From a bacterium 1xD42-67 (GTDB taxonomy: Bacteria > Bacillota > Clostridia > Oscillospirales > Oscillospiraceae), in the NCBI GenBank assembly GCA_003612335.1, contig RAYO01000010.1, positions 82,104-146,103 of the forward strand: 64,000 nucleotides of DNA, given 5' to 3'. Below the pieces are notes generated by a model. The model saw only the letters and a list, made by a program, of their open reading frames with translations, was not told the origin of the DNA and did no database searches. Of this stretch, positions 17,393 through 27,182 are shown piece after piece (position 1 is the stretch's first letter; each line of letters starts with the position of its first letter). The position numbers and the translations under genes were made by a program.

Positions 17393-18193
17393 ATGAAACA
17401 ACACAAAAAGGGCCTGGCGCTGTGGCTGGCAGCGATCCTGCTCCTGTTGGCCGGCGCACTGCTCACCGGGTCGCCGGGCCGGACGGAGAGCGTGCAGGCC
17501 GCTATGCGGGACGCCGTGCTCCACGATGTGAACCGGATCGGTCTGTTCGGTCTGGGGGATGTGAGCCCCGGCCTGATCTCCGCCTTCGTGGTGACGGCTT
17601 TCCTGCTGATCCTGGCGGTCTGTCTCCGCCTCTTCGTCATCCCCAAGTTCCAATACGTCCCGGGAAAGCTCCAGCTCCTGCTGGAGGAGTGGGTGGGCCT
17701 GTTCGATAGGATGGCCCGGGGCAGCAGCCCCCACCGCCACAGCTTTTTGGGCGTGTATATCTTTTCCGCCGGTACTTATATCTTCGTGGGCACCCTCTTC
17801 GAGCTGCTGGGGCTCCAGGGGATCACCGTCCATGGCCACCCCATCACCCTGCCCGCCCCCCTGTCCGACGTGAACGCCGCCATCGCCCTGGGCACCCTGT
17901 CCTATCTGTTCATCCTGGCCGGCGGGATCGTGGGCAACGGGGCAAGAGGGATGGGCAAGACCCTGAAGGAGTTCTCCCTGCCCCTCTCTATGAGCTTCCG
18001 TCTCTTCGGCGCTCTGCTCAGCGGCCTGCTGGTGACGGAGCTGGTCTATTATTTCGTCAGTCTGAGCTTCGTCCTGCCGGTGGTGGTGGGGGTGCTGTTC
18101 ACCCTGCTCCACGCCCTGATCCAGACCTACGTGCTCACCATGCTGACAGCGATGTACTACGGCGAGGTGTCTGAACGGCCCCACAAGGCCTGA
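17393..18193 (+). CDS. atpB: F-type ATP synthase subunit a
   Basis: A 266-residue membrane protein, first gene of the ATP synthase operon. The conserved helix with the essential Arg is MSFRLFGALLSGLLV, and the C-terminal ALIQTYVLTMLTAMYY is typical of subunit a. It forms the ion half-channels next to the c ring. The N-terminus begins with a hydrophobic helix preceded by MKQHKKG. ATG 17393 was chosen for its spacing from AAGGGA; a TTG one codon upstream is also possible. There is no atpI gene before it. Confidence 0.95.
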   Translation: MKQHKKGLALWLAAILLLLAGALLTGSPGRTESVQAAMRDAVLHDVNRIGLFGLGDVSPGLISAFVVTAFLLILAVCLRLFVIPKFQYVPGKLQLLLEEWVGLFDRMARGSSPHRHSFLGVYIFSAGTYIFVGTLFELLGLQGITVHGHPITLPAPLSDVNAAIALGTLSYLFILAGGIVGNGARGMGKTLKEFSLPLSMSFRLFGALLSGLLVTELVYYFVSLSFVLPVVVGVLFTLLHALIQTYVLTMLTAMYYGEVSERPHKA

Positions 18194-18232
18194 CTGCCCG
18201 GCCGATCTGATGTTATTTGGAGGTAATCTGCC

Positions 18233-18610
18233 ATGAACAAGCTGACTCGAATGAAAAAGATCCACGCATCCATCCTGGCCCTGCTCCTGGCCCTGGCCCT
18301 TGCGGTCCCCGCCTTTGCCGCCGCAGCCCCCAGCGGGGACGCCCCGGCAGACACCACGGCCGCTGAGGAACAGGACGGTGGCTCCATCATCGGCATGAAG
18401 TCCATCGCCGCCGGCCTGGCCATCGGCCTGGCCGCCTGCGGTGGTGGCATCGGCATGGGCCTGGCTACCGCCAAGTCGGCGGAGGGCATCTCCCGTCAGC
18501 CTGAGGCCGAGGGCAAGATCCGGACCATGATGATGCTGGGCTTGGTCTTCATCGAGACGGCCATCATCTACGCCCTGCTGGTGGTCATCCTGATCATCTT
18601 CGTATTGTAA
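18233..18610 (+). CDS. atpE: F-type ATP synthase subunit c with N-terminal extension
   Basis: A 125-residue protein, longer than the usual 70-90. Residues 1-31 look like a signal peptide (KK, Leu/Ala core, VPAFA), followed by an acidic linker (about 32-50) and then the normal hairpin: helix 1 [20 protein letters not shown], the RQP loop at 88-90, and helix 2 with ion-binding Glu108 in VFIETAIIY. The Gln of helix 1 that coordinates sodium in Ilyobacter-type rings is Met75 here, while the Thr and Tyr after Glu108 are kept. Ion specificity is therefore uncertain and leans to protons. Confidence 0.93.
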   Translation: MNKLTRMKKIHASILALLLALALAVPAFAAAAPSGDAPADTTAAEEQDGGSIIGMKSIAAGLAIGLAACGGGIGMGLATAKSAEGISRQPEAEGKIRTMMMLGLVFIETAIIYALLVVILIIFVL

Positions 18611-18625
18611 AGGCAGGTGGAGGAG

Positions 18626-19111
18626 ATGCCGCTGAATATCGACCTGCAGCAGATCCTGCTGCACTGGATGAATCTGGCCATCCTCACCGGCGGACTGTAC
18701 TTCCTGCTGTATCAGCCGGTGAAGAAGTTCATGGAGGAGCGGGAGGAACACTACCGCAGCCTGGATGAGGAGGCCGCCGCAAAGCTGGCCCAGGCCGAGC
18801 AGGTCCGTGCCGAGTACCAGGCCAAGCTGGACGGAGCCGACGAGGAGATCCGTCAGGCCAGGGCCAAGGCCCAGCAGTCCGCCCAGCAGTCCGCCCAGGC
18901 CCTGCTGGATCAGGCCCAGGCCCAGGCCAAACAGATCGTGGCCCACGCTCGGGCCGACGCGGAGCACAGCCGGGAGCAGGTCTTGAAGGAATCCCAGCGG
19001 GAGCTGCGCCGGCTGGCCACTGCCGCCACCAAGAAGCTGGCCTTCCAGGCCGACCCCTTCGACCAGTTCCTGGACTTAGCAGAGGGAGGAGACAAGCATG
19101 AGGACAGCTAG
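18626..19111 (+). CDS. atpF: F-type ATP synthase subunit b
   Basis: About 161 residues: one N-terminal membrane helix (WMNLAILTGGLYFLLYQPV) followed by a long Ala/Gln/Glu-rich coiled coil with QQSAQQSAQ repeats, ending in FLDLAEGG. It forms the peripheral stalk dimer. An upstream in-frame GTG at 18617 is an alternative start. The end overlaps the atpA start by 14 bp, exactly where atpH would normally lie. Confidence 0.92.
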   Translation: MPLNIDLQQILLHWMNLAILTGGLYFLLYQPVKKFMEEREEHYRSLDEEAAAKLAQAEQVRAEYQAKLDGADEEIRQARAKAQQSAQQSAQALLDQAQAQAKQIVAHARADAEHSREQVLKESQRELRRLATAATKKLAFQADPFDQFLDLAEGGDKHEDS

Positions 19112-20858
19112 AGGGAAGCTGACAGCGGAGCTGCGCAGCGCCAAGTCCCCCACTGAGGAACAGCTCCAGCGGTTCGGCGCCTTCCTGGCCCGGACCTATC
19201 AGCGCAAGGTCCCCCTGCGCTGGGAGGAGGACCCCTCCCTCAAATCCGGATTCCGCCTGCAGGTGGGCTCCGACGTCTATGACTGGACCCTCAACGGCCG
19301 GGTCCGGCAGTTCCAGGACTACCTGCGCCAGATCCAGCCCGGCCAGGAGGACCTGCTGCCCCTGATGCACCAGGCCGTGGCCGACTGGGAGCTGGCCATC
19401 GTCCCCGAGGAGACCGGCGAGGTGCTGACGGTGGACGGCGAGATCGCCACTGTCAGCGGGCTGGACCATATCCAATATGGAGAGGTGGTCCTCTTCCCCT
19501 CGGGGATCCGGGGGATGGTCCAGGACCTGCGCCGGAAGGAGCTGAGCTGCATCCTCTTCGGCAGCGGAGAGGAGATCTCGGCGGGCAGTCTGGTCCGCCG
19601 CACCAAAAAGACCGCCGGGATGCCGGTGGGCGACGATTTCCTGGGCCGGGTGGTAGACGCCCTGGGCGTCCCCATCGACGGGAAGGGCCGCATCCAGGCG
19701 GAGGGCTATCTGCCCATCGAGTCCCCCGCCCCTGGGATCCTGGACCGCCAGCCGGTGGACACCCCTATGGAGACCGGCCTGCTGGCCATCGACTCCATGT
19801 TCCCCATCGGCCGGGGCCAGCGGGAGCTGATCATCGGCGACCGCCAGACAGGCAAGACCGCCATCGCCCTGGACACCATCCTGAACCAGAGGGGGAAGGA
19901 TGTGGTGTGCATCTATGTGGCCATCGGCCAGAAGACCAGCTCGGTGGCCCAGTTGGTGGAGAACCTGTCCCGCCGGGGGGCCATGGAATACACCTGCGTG
20001 GTCAGCGCCCCGGCCAGCGCCTCCGCCGCCCTGCAGTACATCGCCCCTTACGCCGGCTGCGCCCTGGGGGAGCACTTCATGCGCCGGGGGCGGGACGTGC
20101 TCATCGTCTATGACGACCTGAGCAAGCACGCCATCGCCTACCGGGCCCTGAGCCTTCTGCTGGAGCGGTCCCCTGGGCGGGAAGCCTACCCCGGCGACGT
20201 GTTCTACCTCCACTCCCGGCTGCTGGAACGGGCCGCCCACCTCAGCGACGAGCTGGGCGGGGGCAGCATGACCGCCCTGCCCATCGTGGAGACCCAGGCG
20301 GGGGACGTGTCCGCCTATATCCCCACCAACATCATCTCCATCACCGACGGACAGATCTTTTTAGAGCAGGACTTGTTCTTCGCCGGCCAGCGCCCCGCGG
20401 TCAACGTGGGCCTGTCCGTCTCCCGGGTGGGGGGCGACGCCCAGACCAAGGCCATGAAGTCCGCCGCCGGGCCCCTGCGCCTGGAGCTGGCCCAGTATCG
20501 GGAGATGGAGGTGTTCACCCAATTCTCCAGCGACCTGGATGAGGCCACCAAGCGCCAGCTGGCCTATGGCCAGGGGCTCATGCGCCTGCTGCGCCAGCCC
20601 CAGTGCTCCCCCTGGTCCCTGCACCAGCAGGTGATCCTCCTGGTCACCGCCATGGACCGCGTGATGCAGGACGTCCCCCTGGACCAGCTGGAGCGGTTCC
20701 GCGCCGGCCTGCTCTCCGCACTGGAGGAGGATGCCCCCGACCTGTGCCGCCGAATCGACATGACCGGCCTGCTCTCCGCCGACGACCGGGGAGAGATCCT
20801 GGCCCTGGCCAGAGCCTTCCTGGAGGACTTCCAGTCCGGCAGGGAACGGGGGGCATGA
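19098..20858 (+). CDS. atpA: ATP synthase alpha subunit with fused delta C-terminal domain
   Basis: A 586-residue protein, about 80 longer than usual alpha subunits. Residues 8-80 match the C-terminal domain of delta (AtpH): SAKSPTEEQLQRFGAFL, RKVPLRWEEDPSLKSGF, VGSDVYDWTLNGRVRQF line up with the SA..LSEEQL / KIDKS / GSVRGRLERL blocks of E. coli delta. From about residue 100 it is ordinary alpha: Walker A GDRQTGKT at 247-254, and the arginine finger in GLSVSRVGG. The alpha N-terminal helix that normally docks delta is missing, as is the delta N-terminal domain. No separate atpH exists in the operon. It occupies the F1 head and probably holds the b stalk covalently. Confidence 0.95.
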   Translation: MRTARGKLTAELRSAKSPTEEQLQRFGAFLARTYQRKVPLRWEEDPSLKSGFRLQVGSDVYDWTLNGRVRQFQDYLRQIQPGQEDLLPLMHQAVADWELAIVPEETGEVLTVDGEIATVSGLDHIQYGEVVLFPSGIRGMVQDLRRKELSCILFGSGEEISAGSLVRRTKKTAGMPVGDDFLGRVVDALGVPIDGKGRIQAEGYLPIESPAPGILDRQPVDTPMETGLLAIDSMFPIGRGQRELIIGDRQTGKTAIALDTILNQRGKDVVCIYVAIGQKTSSVAQLVENLSRRGAMEYTCVVSAPASASAALQYIAPYAGCALGEHFMRRGRDVLIVYDDLSKHAIAYRALSLLLERSPGREAYPGDVFYLHSRLLERAAHLSDELGGGSMTALPIVETQAGDVSAYIPTNIISITDGQIFLEQDLFFAGQRPAVNVGLSVSRVGGDAQTKAMKSAAGPLRLELAQYREMEVFTQFSSDLDEATKRQLAYGQGLMRLLRQPQCSPWSLHQQVILLVTAMDRVMQDVPLDQLERFRAGLLSALEEDAPDLCRRIDMTGLLSADDRGEILALARAFLEDFQSGRERGA

Positions 20859-20859
20859 T

Positions 20860-21750
20860 ATGGCCGGGACCAAAGAGATCAAGAGCCACATCGAGAGCGT
20901 TCGGGAGACCCGAAAGATCACCAACGCCATGTATCTCATCGCCTCCACCAAGCTGCGCCGGGCCCGGGCGGAGCTGGACAACACCCGCCCCTATTTCCAG
21001 GCCCTGCGCAGCGAGATCAAACGGATCTTCCGCACCGCCACCGACGTGGACAGCCGCTATTTCTTCCCCGCCGGCGACGATTCCCCTCTGCCCGGGACCT
21101 ATGGCTGTCTGGTGATCACCGCCGACAAGGGGCTGGCCGGGGCATATAACCAGAACGCCATCCGAAAGGCGCTGGAGCTGCTGGACCAGCACCCGGACAC
21201 CAAGCTCTTCGTCGTGGGGGAGTTCGGCCGCCGGTCCTTCGCCCAGCGGAACATACCGATCGAGCAAAGTTTCCTGTATACCGCCCAGAACCCCACGATG
21301 GCCCGGGCCCGTGAGATCAGCGCCCGGCTGCTGGACGGCTTCCACCGGGGGGAGCTGACCGAGATCTTCGTGGTCTACACCGATATGGCCGGCGCCATGT
21401 CCTTCCAGGCCAAGTCCGCCCGGCTGCTGCCCTTCCACAGGACCTATTTCGCTGCCGACGGGGAACGGACGGCGCAGGAGCCCTTCGAGCTCTTCCCCAA
21501 CGCCGGGGCGGTGCTGGACAACATGATGCCCAGCTATGTCTCCGGCTTCATCTACAGCGCTCTGATCGACAGCTTCTGCTGTGAGCAGAACGCCCGGATG
21601 AGCGCCATGGACAGCGCCGACCAGAACGCAGAGAAGCTGCTGGGCGACCTGTCGCTGGAGTATAACCGGGTCCGCCAGTCGGCCATCACCCAGGAGATCA
21701 CCGAGATCTCCGCCGGGGCCAGGGCCCAGCGCCAAAAGAAAGGAAGATGA
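20860..21750 (+). CDS. atpG: ATP synthase gamma subunit
   Basis: A 296-residue central-stalk subunit. The N-terminal helix KEIKSHIESVRETRKITNAM and the C-terminal helix SLEYNRVRQSAITQEITEISAGA are the conserved coiled-coil ends; GCLVITADKGLAGAYN marks the central Rossmann-like part. It starts 1 bp after atpA. The rotor subunit couples c-ring rotation to catalysis. Confidence 0.95.
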   Translation: MAGTKEIKSHIESVRETRKITNAMYLIASTKLRRARAELDNTRPYFQALRSEIKRIFRTATDVDSRYFFPAGDDSPLPGTYGCLVITADKGLAGAYNQNAIRKALELLDQHPDTKLFVVGEFGRRSFAQRNIPIEQSFLYTAQNPTMARAREISARLLDGFHRGELTEIFVVYTDMAGAMSFQAKSARLLPFHRTYFAADGERTAQEPFELFPNAGAVLDNMMPSYVSGFIYSALIDSFCCEQNARMSAMDSADQNAEKLLGDLSLEYNRVRQSAITQEITEISAGARAQRQKKGR

Positions 21751-23159
<1,409 letters not shown>

Positions 23160-23160
<1 letters not shown>

Positions 23161-23570
23161 TGGAGCCCTTCCAGGTACACATCCTGGCCGCCGACCGGAC
23201 CTTCTACGAGGGGCCCTGCCTCAGCCTGACCATCCCTGTCAGCGACGGAGAGCTGGGCATCCTGGCCCACCACGCCAGTATGATCGCCGCCGTCGTCCCC
23301 GGGACCCTGCGCTGGCAGGCCCCGGATCAGCCGGTGCAGCTGGCCGCCGTCTCCCCCGGCATGGTGAAGGTGGAGCATAACGACGTCTTGGTCCTGGTGG
23401 ACTCCGCCGAGCGCCCCGAGGAGATCGACGCCGCCCGTGCCCAGCGGGAGGCCGACGAGGCCAGAGAGGCCCTCCTCCAGAAGAAGAGCCGGCAGGAGCA
23501 CCAGATCGCCCAGGCCACCCTGGCCCGGGCCCTGAACCGCCTGCGCGTGAAGGCCAGAGGGGTAGATTGA
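23160..23570 (+). CDS. atpC: ATP synthase epsilon subunit
   Basis: A 136-residue subunit with the N-terminal beta-sandwich (VHILAADRTFYEG, GELGILAHHASMIAAV) and a full two-helix C-terminal domain rich in Arg, Glu and Ala that can inhibit ATP hydrolysis. The start overlaps the atpD stop. It is the last gene of the operon, order a-c-b-(delta)alpha-gamma-beta-epsilon. Confidence 0.94.
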
Positions 23571-23585
23571 ACATCAGATATCCGG

Positions 23586-23617
23586 CGGACCGCCCTGGGG
23601 CGGTCCGTCCTCCTTTT
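23586..23617 (+). terminator. Terminator of the atp operon
   Basis: GGACCGCCC and GGGCGGTCC form the stem; a pyrimidine-rich tract ending in TTTT follows. Confidence 0.8.
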
Positions 23618-23667
23618 GCCCCGGAGGCAGGACCGATCATTAAATTTTCCGCGAGCCTCTAGTTTGG

Positions 23668-23696
23668 TTGCATTTTGTGGCGGATCGGTGTAAAAT
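23668..23696 (+). promoter_or_regulatory. Promoter of the zinc-ribbon / purine salvage genes
   Basis: TTGCAT and TAAAAT with a 17 bp spacer, 35 bp before the ATG at 23732. Confidence 0.75.
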
Positions 23697-23731
23697 ATGG
23701 TCATCATCATTTTAGAGTGGAGGAGTATGAC

Positions 23732-24124
23732 ATGGACGACAAGGTAAGAGCCCTTTTGGAGCGGATCAAGGGGACCGCGGGGATCGCCGCCGACGCCGCG
23801 GCCGGCGGGGCCCGGGCGGCAGGCAAAAAGGCGGGGCAGATGGTGGATGTGGCCAAGCTGAACGTCCAGCTGTTCGACCTGAACGGGGAGTATAACGACA
23901 TCCTGCGCCAGCTGGGCCAGGTGATGTACGATACCCACAAGGGACAGGTCCCCGAGGGCGCCGCCATCACCGCTCTGCTGGCCCAAGCGGATGAGAAGTC
24001 TGTCAAGATCGCTGAGCTGAAGGGCCGCATCGCCGACCTGAAGCAGGCCCAGATCTGTCCCAGCTGCGGACAGCCCTGCGGCAAGGGCGACGCCTTCTGC
24101 CGCCACTGCGGCACACCGCTGTAA
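23732..24124 (+). CDS. Small coiled-coil protein with C-terminal zinc ribbon
   Basis: A 130-residue protein. An Ala/Gly/Lys-rich N-terminal helix (residues 1-45) is followed by a helical middle and a C-terminal zinc ribbon CPSCGQPC...FCRHCG. It resembles the zinc-ribbon proteins annotated only as hypothetical in clostridia; no enzymatic motif is present. The start is the ATG with GGAGGAG 7 bp upstream. It is 12 bp before the nucleoside phosphorylase gene and shares its promoter, but I see no functional link. Confidence 0.75.
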   Translation: MDDKVRALLERIKGTAGIAADAAAGGARAAGKKAGQMVDVAKLNVQLFDLNGEYNDILRQLGQVMYDTHKGQVPEGAAITALLAQADEKSVKIAELKGRIADLKQAQICPSCGQPCGKGDAFCRHCGTPL

Positions 24125-24136
24125 GGAGGGGACCCT

Positions 24137-24961
24137 ATGGACTACACGATGGAACAGTATCAGGCCAGCGCCCAGGCGATCCGGGAGCGGCTGGGAGGCT
24201 TCGTCCCCAAGGTGGCGATGGTGCTGGGCTCCGGCCTGGGATACCTGGGGGACGAGGTGGAGGACGCCATCGCCATCGACTACCGGGACATCCCCCACTT
24301 CAAGGCCTCCACCGCGCCGGGCCACAAGGGCCGGCTGGTCTTCGGCGCCCTGGAGGGGCAGAAGGTGGCCGTGATGCAGGGCCGGATGCACCACTATGAG
24401 GGCTATTCTTATGAGGAGGTGTCTTACGCCGTCCGGGTGCTGCGCCTGCTGGGGTGCGACACTCTGATCGTCACCAATGCCGCCGGCTGTGTCAACACCC
24501 AGTGGAAGGCCGGAGACCTGATGCTCATCACCGACCAGATCAAGATGTTCTCCGAATCCCCCCTCAGAGGGGAGAATCTGCCCCAGTTCGGCGTCCGATT
24601 CCCCGACGCCTCCCACCTGTATACCCTCCGCCTCCAGGAGCTGGCCCGGCAGACGGCGGCGGAGCGGGGGATCCCCCTGCGGGAGGGCGTCTATTTCTAC
24701 TGCTATGGCCCCCAGTACGAGACCCCGGCAGAGGTCCGGGCGGTGCGCCTGCTGGGAGGAGACGCCGTGGGCATGTCCACCGCCCCCGAGGTCATCGTGG
24801 CCGGCCACTGCGGCATGGAGGTGCTGGGTCTGACCCTGCTGTCCAATATGGCCGCCGGGATCCTGGACCAGCCCCTGTCCGAGCAGGAGGTGCTGGACGC
24901 CGCCGCCGCCGCCCGGGAGAAGTTCTCCGGACTTGTGCGGGCCTGTCTGAGGAAGATGTAA
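24137..24961 (+). CDS. punA: Purine-nucleoside phosphorylase (trimeric type)
   Basis: A 274-residue enzyme of the PNP/MTAP family. Seen: phosphate-binding VLGSGLGYLGDEV near residue 30, FKASTAPGHKGRL, GRMHHYEGYS, LIVTNAAG, base-pocket YCYGPQYETPAEVR and GMSTAPEVIVA. It cleaves inosine or guanosine with phosphate to free base plus (deoxy)ribose-1-phosphate. The MTA/SAH deaminase downstream (25162) fits purine and methylthioadenosine salvage. Confidence 0.92.
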   Translation: MDYTMEQYQASAQAIRERLGGFVPKVAMVLGSGLGYLGDEVEDAIAIDYRDIPHFKASTAPGHKGRLVFGALEGQKVAVMQGRMHHYEGYSYEEVSYAVRVLRLLGCDTLIVTNAAGCVNTQWKAGDLMLITDQIKMFSESPLRGENLPQFGVRFPDASHLYTLRLQELARQTAAERGIPLREGVYFYCYGPQYETPAEVRAVRLLGGDAVGMSTAPEVIVAGHCGMEVLGLTLLSNMAAGILDQPLSEQEVLDAAAAAREKFSGLVRACLRKM

Positions 24962-24962
24962 A

Positions 24963-25143
24963 AAGGCCCCTTTTGAAAGGGGCTGTCAGCCGCAGGCTGA
25001 CTGAGGATCGTGTTCGCGAAACGAACATACGGAGTAAATAAGATTTCTGAGCACTGGCTTGCTTCGCATATTTTGGCTTCGCCAAAATGCAATCTTCCGC
25101 CCCAGTGTGCGCACTGGGGCACCTCCTTTCAAAAGGAGGCTAA
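24963..25143. repeat. Palindrome-rich MITE-like intergenic repeat
   Basis: A 180 bp non-coding block made of successive hairpins: GCCCCTTTTGAAAGGGGC (24966-24983), GTCAGCC/GGCTGAC (24985-25001), GTTCG/CGAAC, ATTTTGGC/GCCAAAAT, GCCCCAGTG/CACTGGGGC (25099-25120), and a closing CCTCCTTT/AAAGGAGG. The two ends are imperfect inverted copies of each other (about 20 bp), as in miniature transposable elements. It sits between the phosphorylase and deaminase genes and would be transcribed if they are one operon. Confidence 0.7.
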
Positions 25144-25161
25144 AAAGGAGGGACCCTGAAC

Positions 25162-26472
25162 ATGTCTATTCTCTTTGAAAACGTCACCGCCGTCACCATG
25201 GACCCAGCACAGCCGGTCTTAAAAGACGCCTTTGTGGCGGTGGAGGGGACCCAGATCGCCTCTGTTGGGACGGAGCGTCCGGCCGGGGAGTTCGAGCGGA
25301 CCATCGACTGCACCGGCAAGGTGATGATGCCCGGCTTCGTCAACTGCCACACCCATGTGCCCATGGCCCTCATGCGGGGGTACGGCGGGGGCTGCGACCT
25401 GCACACCTGGCTCAACGACTATATCTTCCCCGTCGAGGCCAAGCTGGACGACTGGTGCGTGGCCGCCGGGGCCGAGCTGGGGCTGGCCGAGATGATCGCC
25501 TCGGGCACCACCTGCATCGCCGACATGTATATGAACACCGAGATCATCGCCCAGGCGGCGCTGAAGGCGGGGATCTCCGCCGACCTGGCCTGCGGGGCAG
25601 TGTATTTCGGCGACCCGGCGGACTTTTCCCCGGAGACCTGCAATGACTGTGAAAATCATATCAGGCTCTTTGAAAACTGGCACGGCGCGGGGGATGGACA
25701 GATCCTGGTGGACGCCTCTATCCACGCCGAGTATACCTCCTGCCCCCCGGCCTGGGAGTGGGTGGCCGGCTTTGCCCAGAAGCACGGCCTGCGGATGCAC
25801 GTCCATGTGTCCGAGACCCTCTCCGAGCATGAGAAGTGCATCGACAAATACGGCACCACCCCCGCGCAGATCTTGGACAAGTATGGCGTGTGGCAGAACG
25901 GCGGCATCGCCGCCCACTGCGTCTATCTGTCCGGCGGGGACGCGGAACTGTTCGCCAAGCGGGGGGTCACCGCCGTCCACAACCCGGTGTCCAACCTGAA
26001 GCTGAGGTCGGGGGTGGCCCCCCTGTTCTTCCTCCGGGACTGCGGGATGAGCGTGGCCCTGGGCACCGACGGCGTGGCCTCCAACAACAGCCACGATATG
26101 TTCGAGGAGATGAAGACGGCCGCCCTGGTGCAGAACTACAGCTTTGGAGAGGACCACAGCCAGCTGTCCGCGGCGGATATCCTGGCCATGGCTACCGTCA
26201 ACGGGGCCAAGGCCCTGGGCCGTGACACCGGCGTCATCGCGGCGGGGAAGACCGCCGACCTGATCCTGGTGGACTTCACCGCCCCCAATCTGTTCCCCTG
26301 CCACGATATCATGGAGAATCTGGTCTATTCTGCCAATGGGTCCAATGTGTGTATGAATATGGCCCGGGGCAAGATCATATATGAGGATGGGGAGTTCCTC
26401 ACCTTGGACCTGGACCGGATCCGGGCCGAGGTGACGGGCTACGCCCTGCCCCACATCTTCGGAGGAAAGTAA
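25162..26472 (+). CDS. mtaD: 5-methylthioadenosine / S-adenosylhomocysteine deaminase
   Basis: A 436-residue amidohydrolase. Metal ligands are seen in GFVNCHTHVPMALMRG, in HVHVSETLSE, in IAAHCVYLS and the Asp of LGTDGVASNN. The substrate-recognition style fits the MtaD/TrzA group rather than guanine deaminase. It would convert MTA or SAH (and possibly adenosine) to the inosyl analogue, which feeds the phosphorylase upstream. AAGGAGG lies just after the repeat, so the element ends exactly before the ribosome binding site. Confidence 0.88.
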   Translation: MSILFENVTAVTMDPAQPVLKDAFVAVEGTQIASVGTERPAGEFERTIDCTGKVMMPGFVNCHTHVPMALMRGYGGGCDLHTWLNDYIFPVEAKLDDWCVAAGAELGLAEMIASGTTCIADMYMNTEIIAQAALKAGISADLACGAVYFGDPADFSPETCNDCENHIRLFENWHGAGDGQILVDASIHAEYTSCPPAWEWVAGFAQKHGLRMHVHVSETLSEHEKCIDKYGTTPAQILDKYGVWQNGGIAAHCVYLSGGDAELFAKRGVTAVHNPVSNLKLRSGVAPLFFLRDCGMSVALGTDGVASNNSHDMFEEMKTAALVQNYSFGEDHSQLSAADILAMATVNGAKALGRDTGVIAAGKTADLILVDFTAPNLFPCHDIMENLVYSANGSNVCMNMARGKIIYEDGEFLTLDLDRIRAEVTGYALPHIFGGK

Positions 26473-27155
26473 TGCCCGCCTATTTCGAGATGTCCCTCCA
26501 GTTTCAGCGCTCAGAGCTCTACCCGGACTTTATCCGCGACTTCGACGCCGCCCTGGACCGGGCCGGGCTGACCTTTCTCTCCGGCTGCCGCTGGGACGGT
26601 TTCCCGCCCCGGGGGGAGATCTCCGCCTGGAACCAGAGAAAGCTGGAGGAGAACTTTGTCCTGGGGATGGATGAGCCCTACTCCCACGATTGCAGACAGT
26701 CCCTGTACCGGTTCGGGGGCTACAGCGAGGTCCGGGGCTTCTGGACGAACCAGCACCCGGTGGAGGACGCCTTCACCTATTTTCTGATCATCCCGGAGAG
26801 CGAGGTGGTGGACGAGGGCGATCACACCATCTTCCTGCCGGACAAAGCGGAGCAGCTGCGGGAGCTGGCTGAAAAGCTGTGGCAGTTCCCGCTGGTGCGG
26901 TCCATCCAGACGGGACTGGAGCTGTCTGATCCGCCCCTGAGTCTGGCGGAGCTGCGGAAGGGCCAGTCCCCCGACGCCAGTCCCTTTGCGATCGTAGAGC
27001 CCGACTGCCACCCCTATGACGACGGCTCCCGGGCCATAGAGCTGACCCGGGGCAGGCCGGGGCTCCTTCTGCTGGATAACGAGGAGCTTTCCGGTCCGGT
27101 GATCGAGGTGCCCTTTGGCGGGCCGCTTCGGCTGGAGGAGCGGGGCGGACGATAG
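26472..27155 (+). CDS. Uncharacterised protein
   Basis: A 227-residue soluble protein whose ATG overlaps the mtaD stop codon, so it is translationally coupled to it. I do not recognise the family. It begins MPAYFEMSLQFQRSELYPDF, contains aromatic-rich strands (DAFTYFLIIPESEVVDEGD) and ends in an Arg/Gly tail. There is no signal peptide, membrane helix or clear active-site motif. Coupling suggests a link to the deaminase or simply operon membership. Confidence 0.6.
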   Translation: MPAYFEMSLQFQRSELYPDFIRDFDAALDRAGLTFLSGCRWDGFPPRGEISAWNQRKLEENFVLGMDEPYSHDCRQSLYRFGGYSEVRGFWTNQHPVEDAFTYFLIIPESEVVDEGDHTIFLPDKAEQLRELAEKLWQFPLVRSIQTGLELSDPPLSLAELRKGQSPDASPFAIVEPDCHPYDDGSRAIELTRGRPGLLLLDNEELSGPVIEVPFGGPLRLEERGGR

Positions 27156-27182
27156 CAGATTCAAATTGTTAGGAGGCGGCCT

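Noticed and set aside
18500..18610. Sodium-type ATP synthase
   Set aside because: The helix 1 Gln needed in known sodium rings is replaced by Met, so I did not call the ion.
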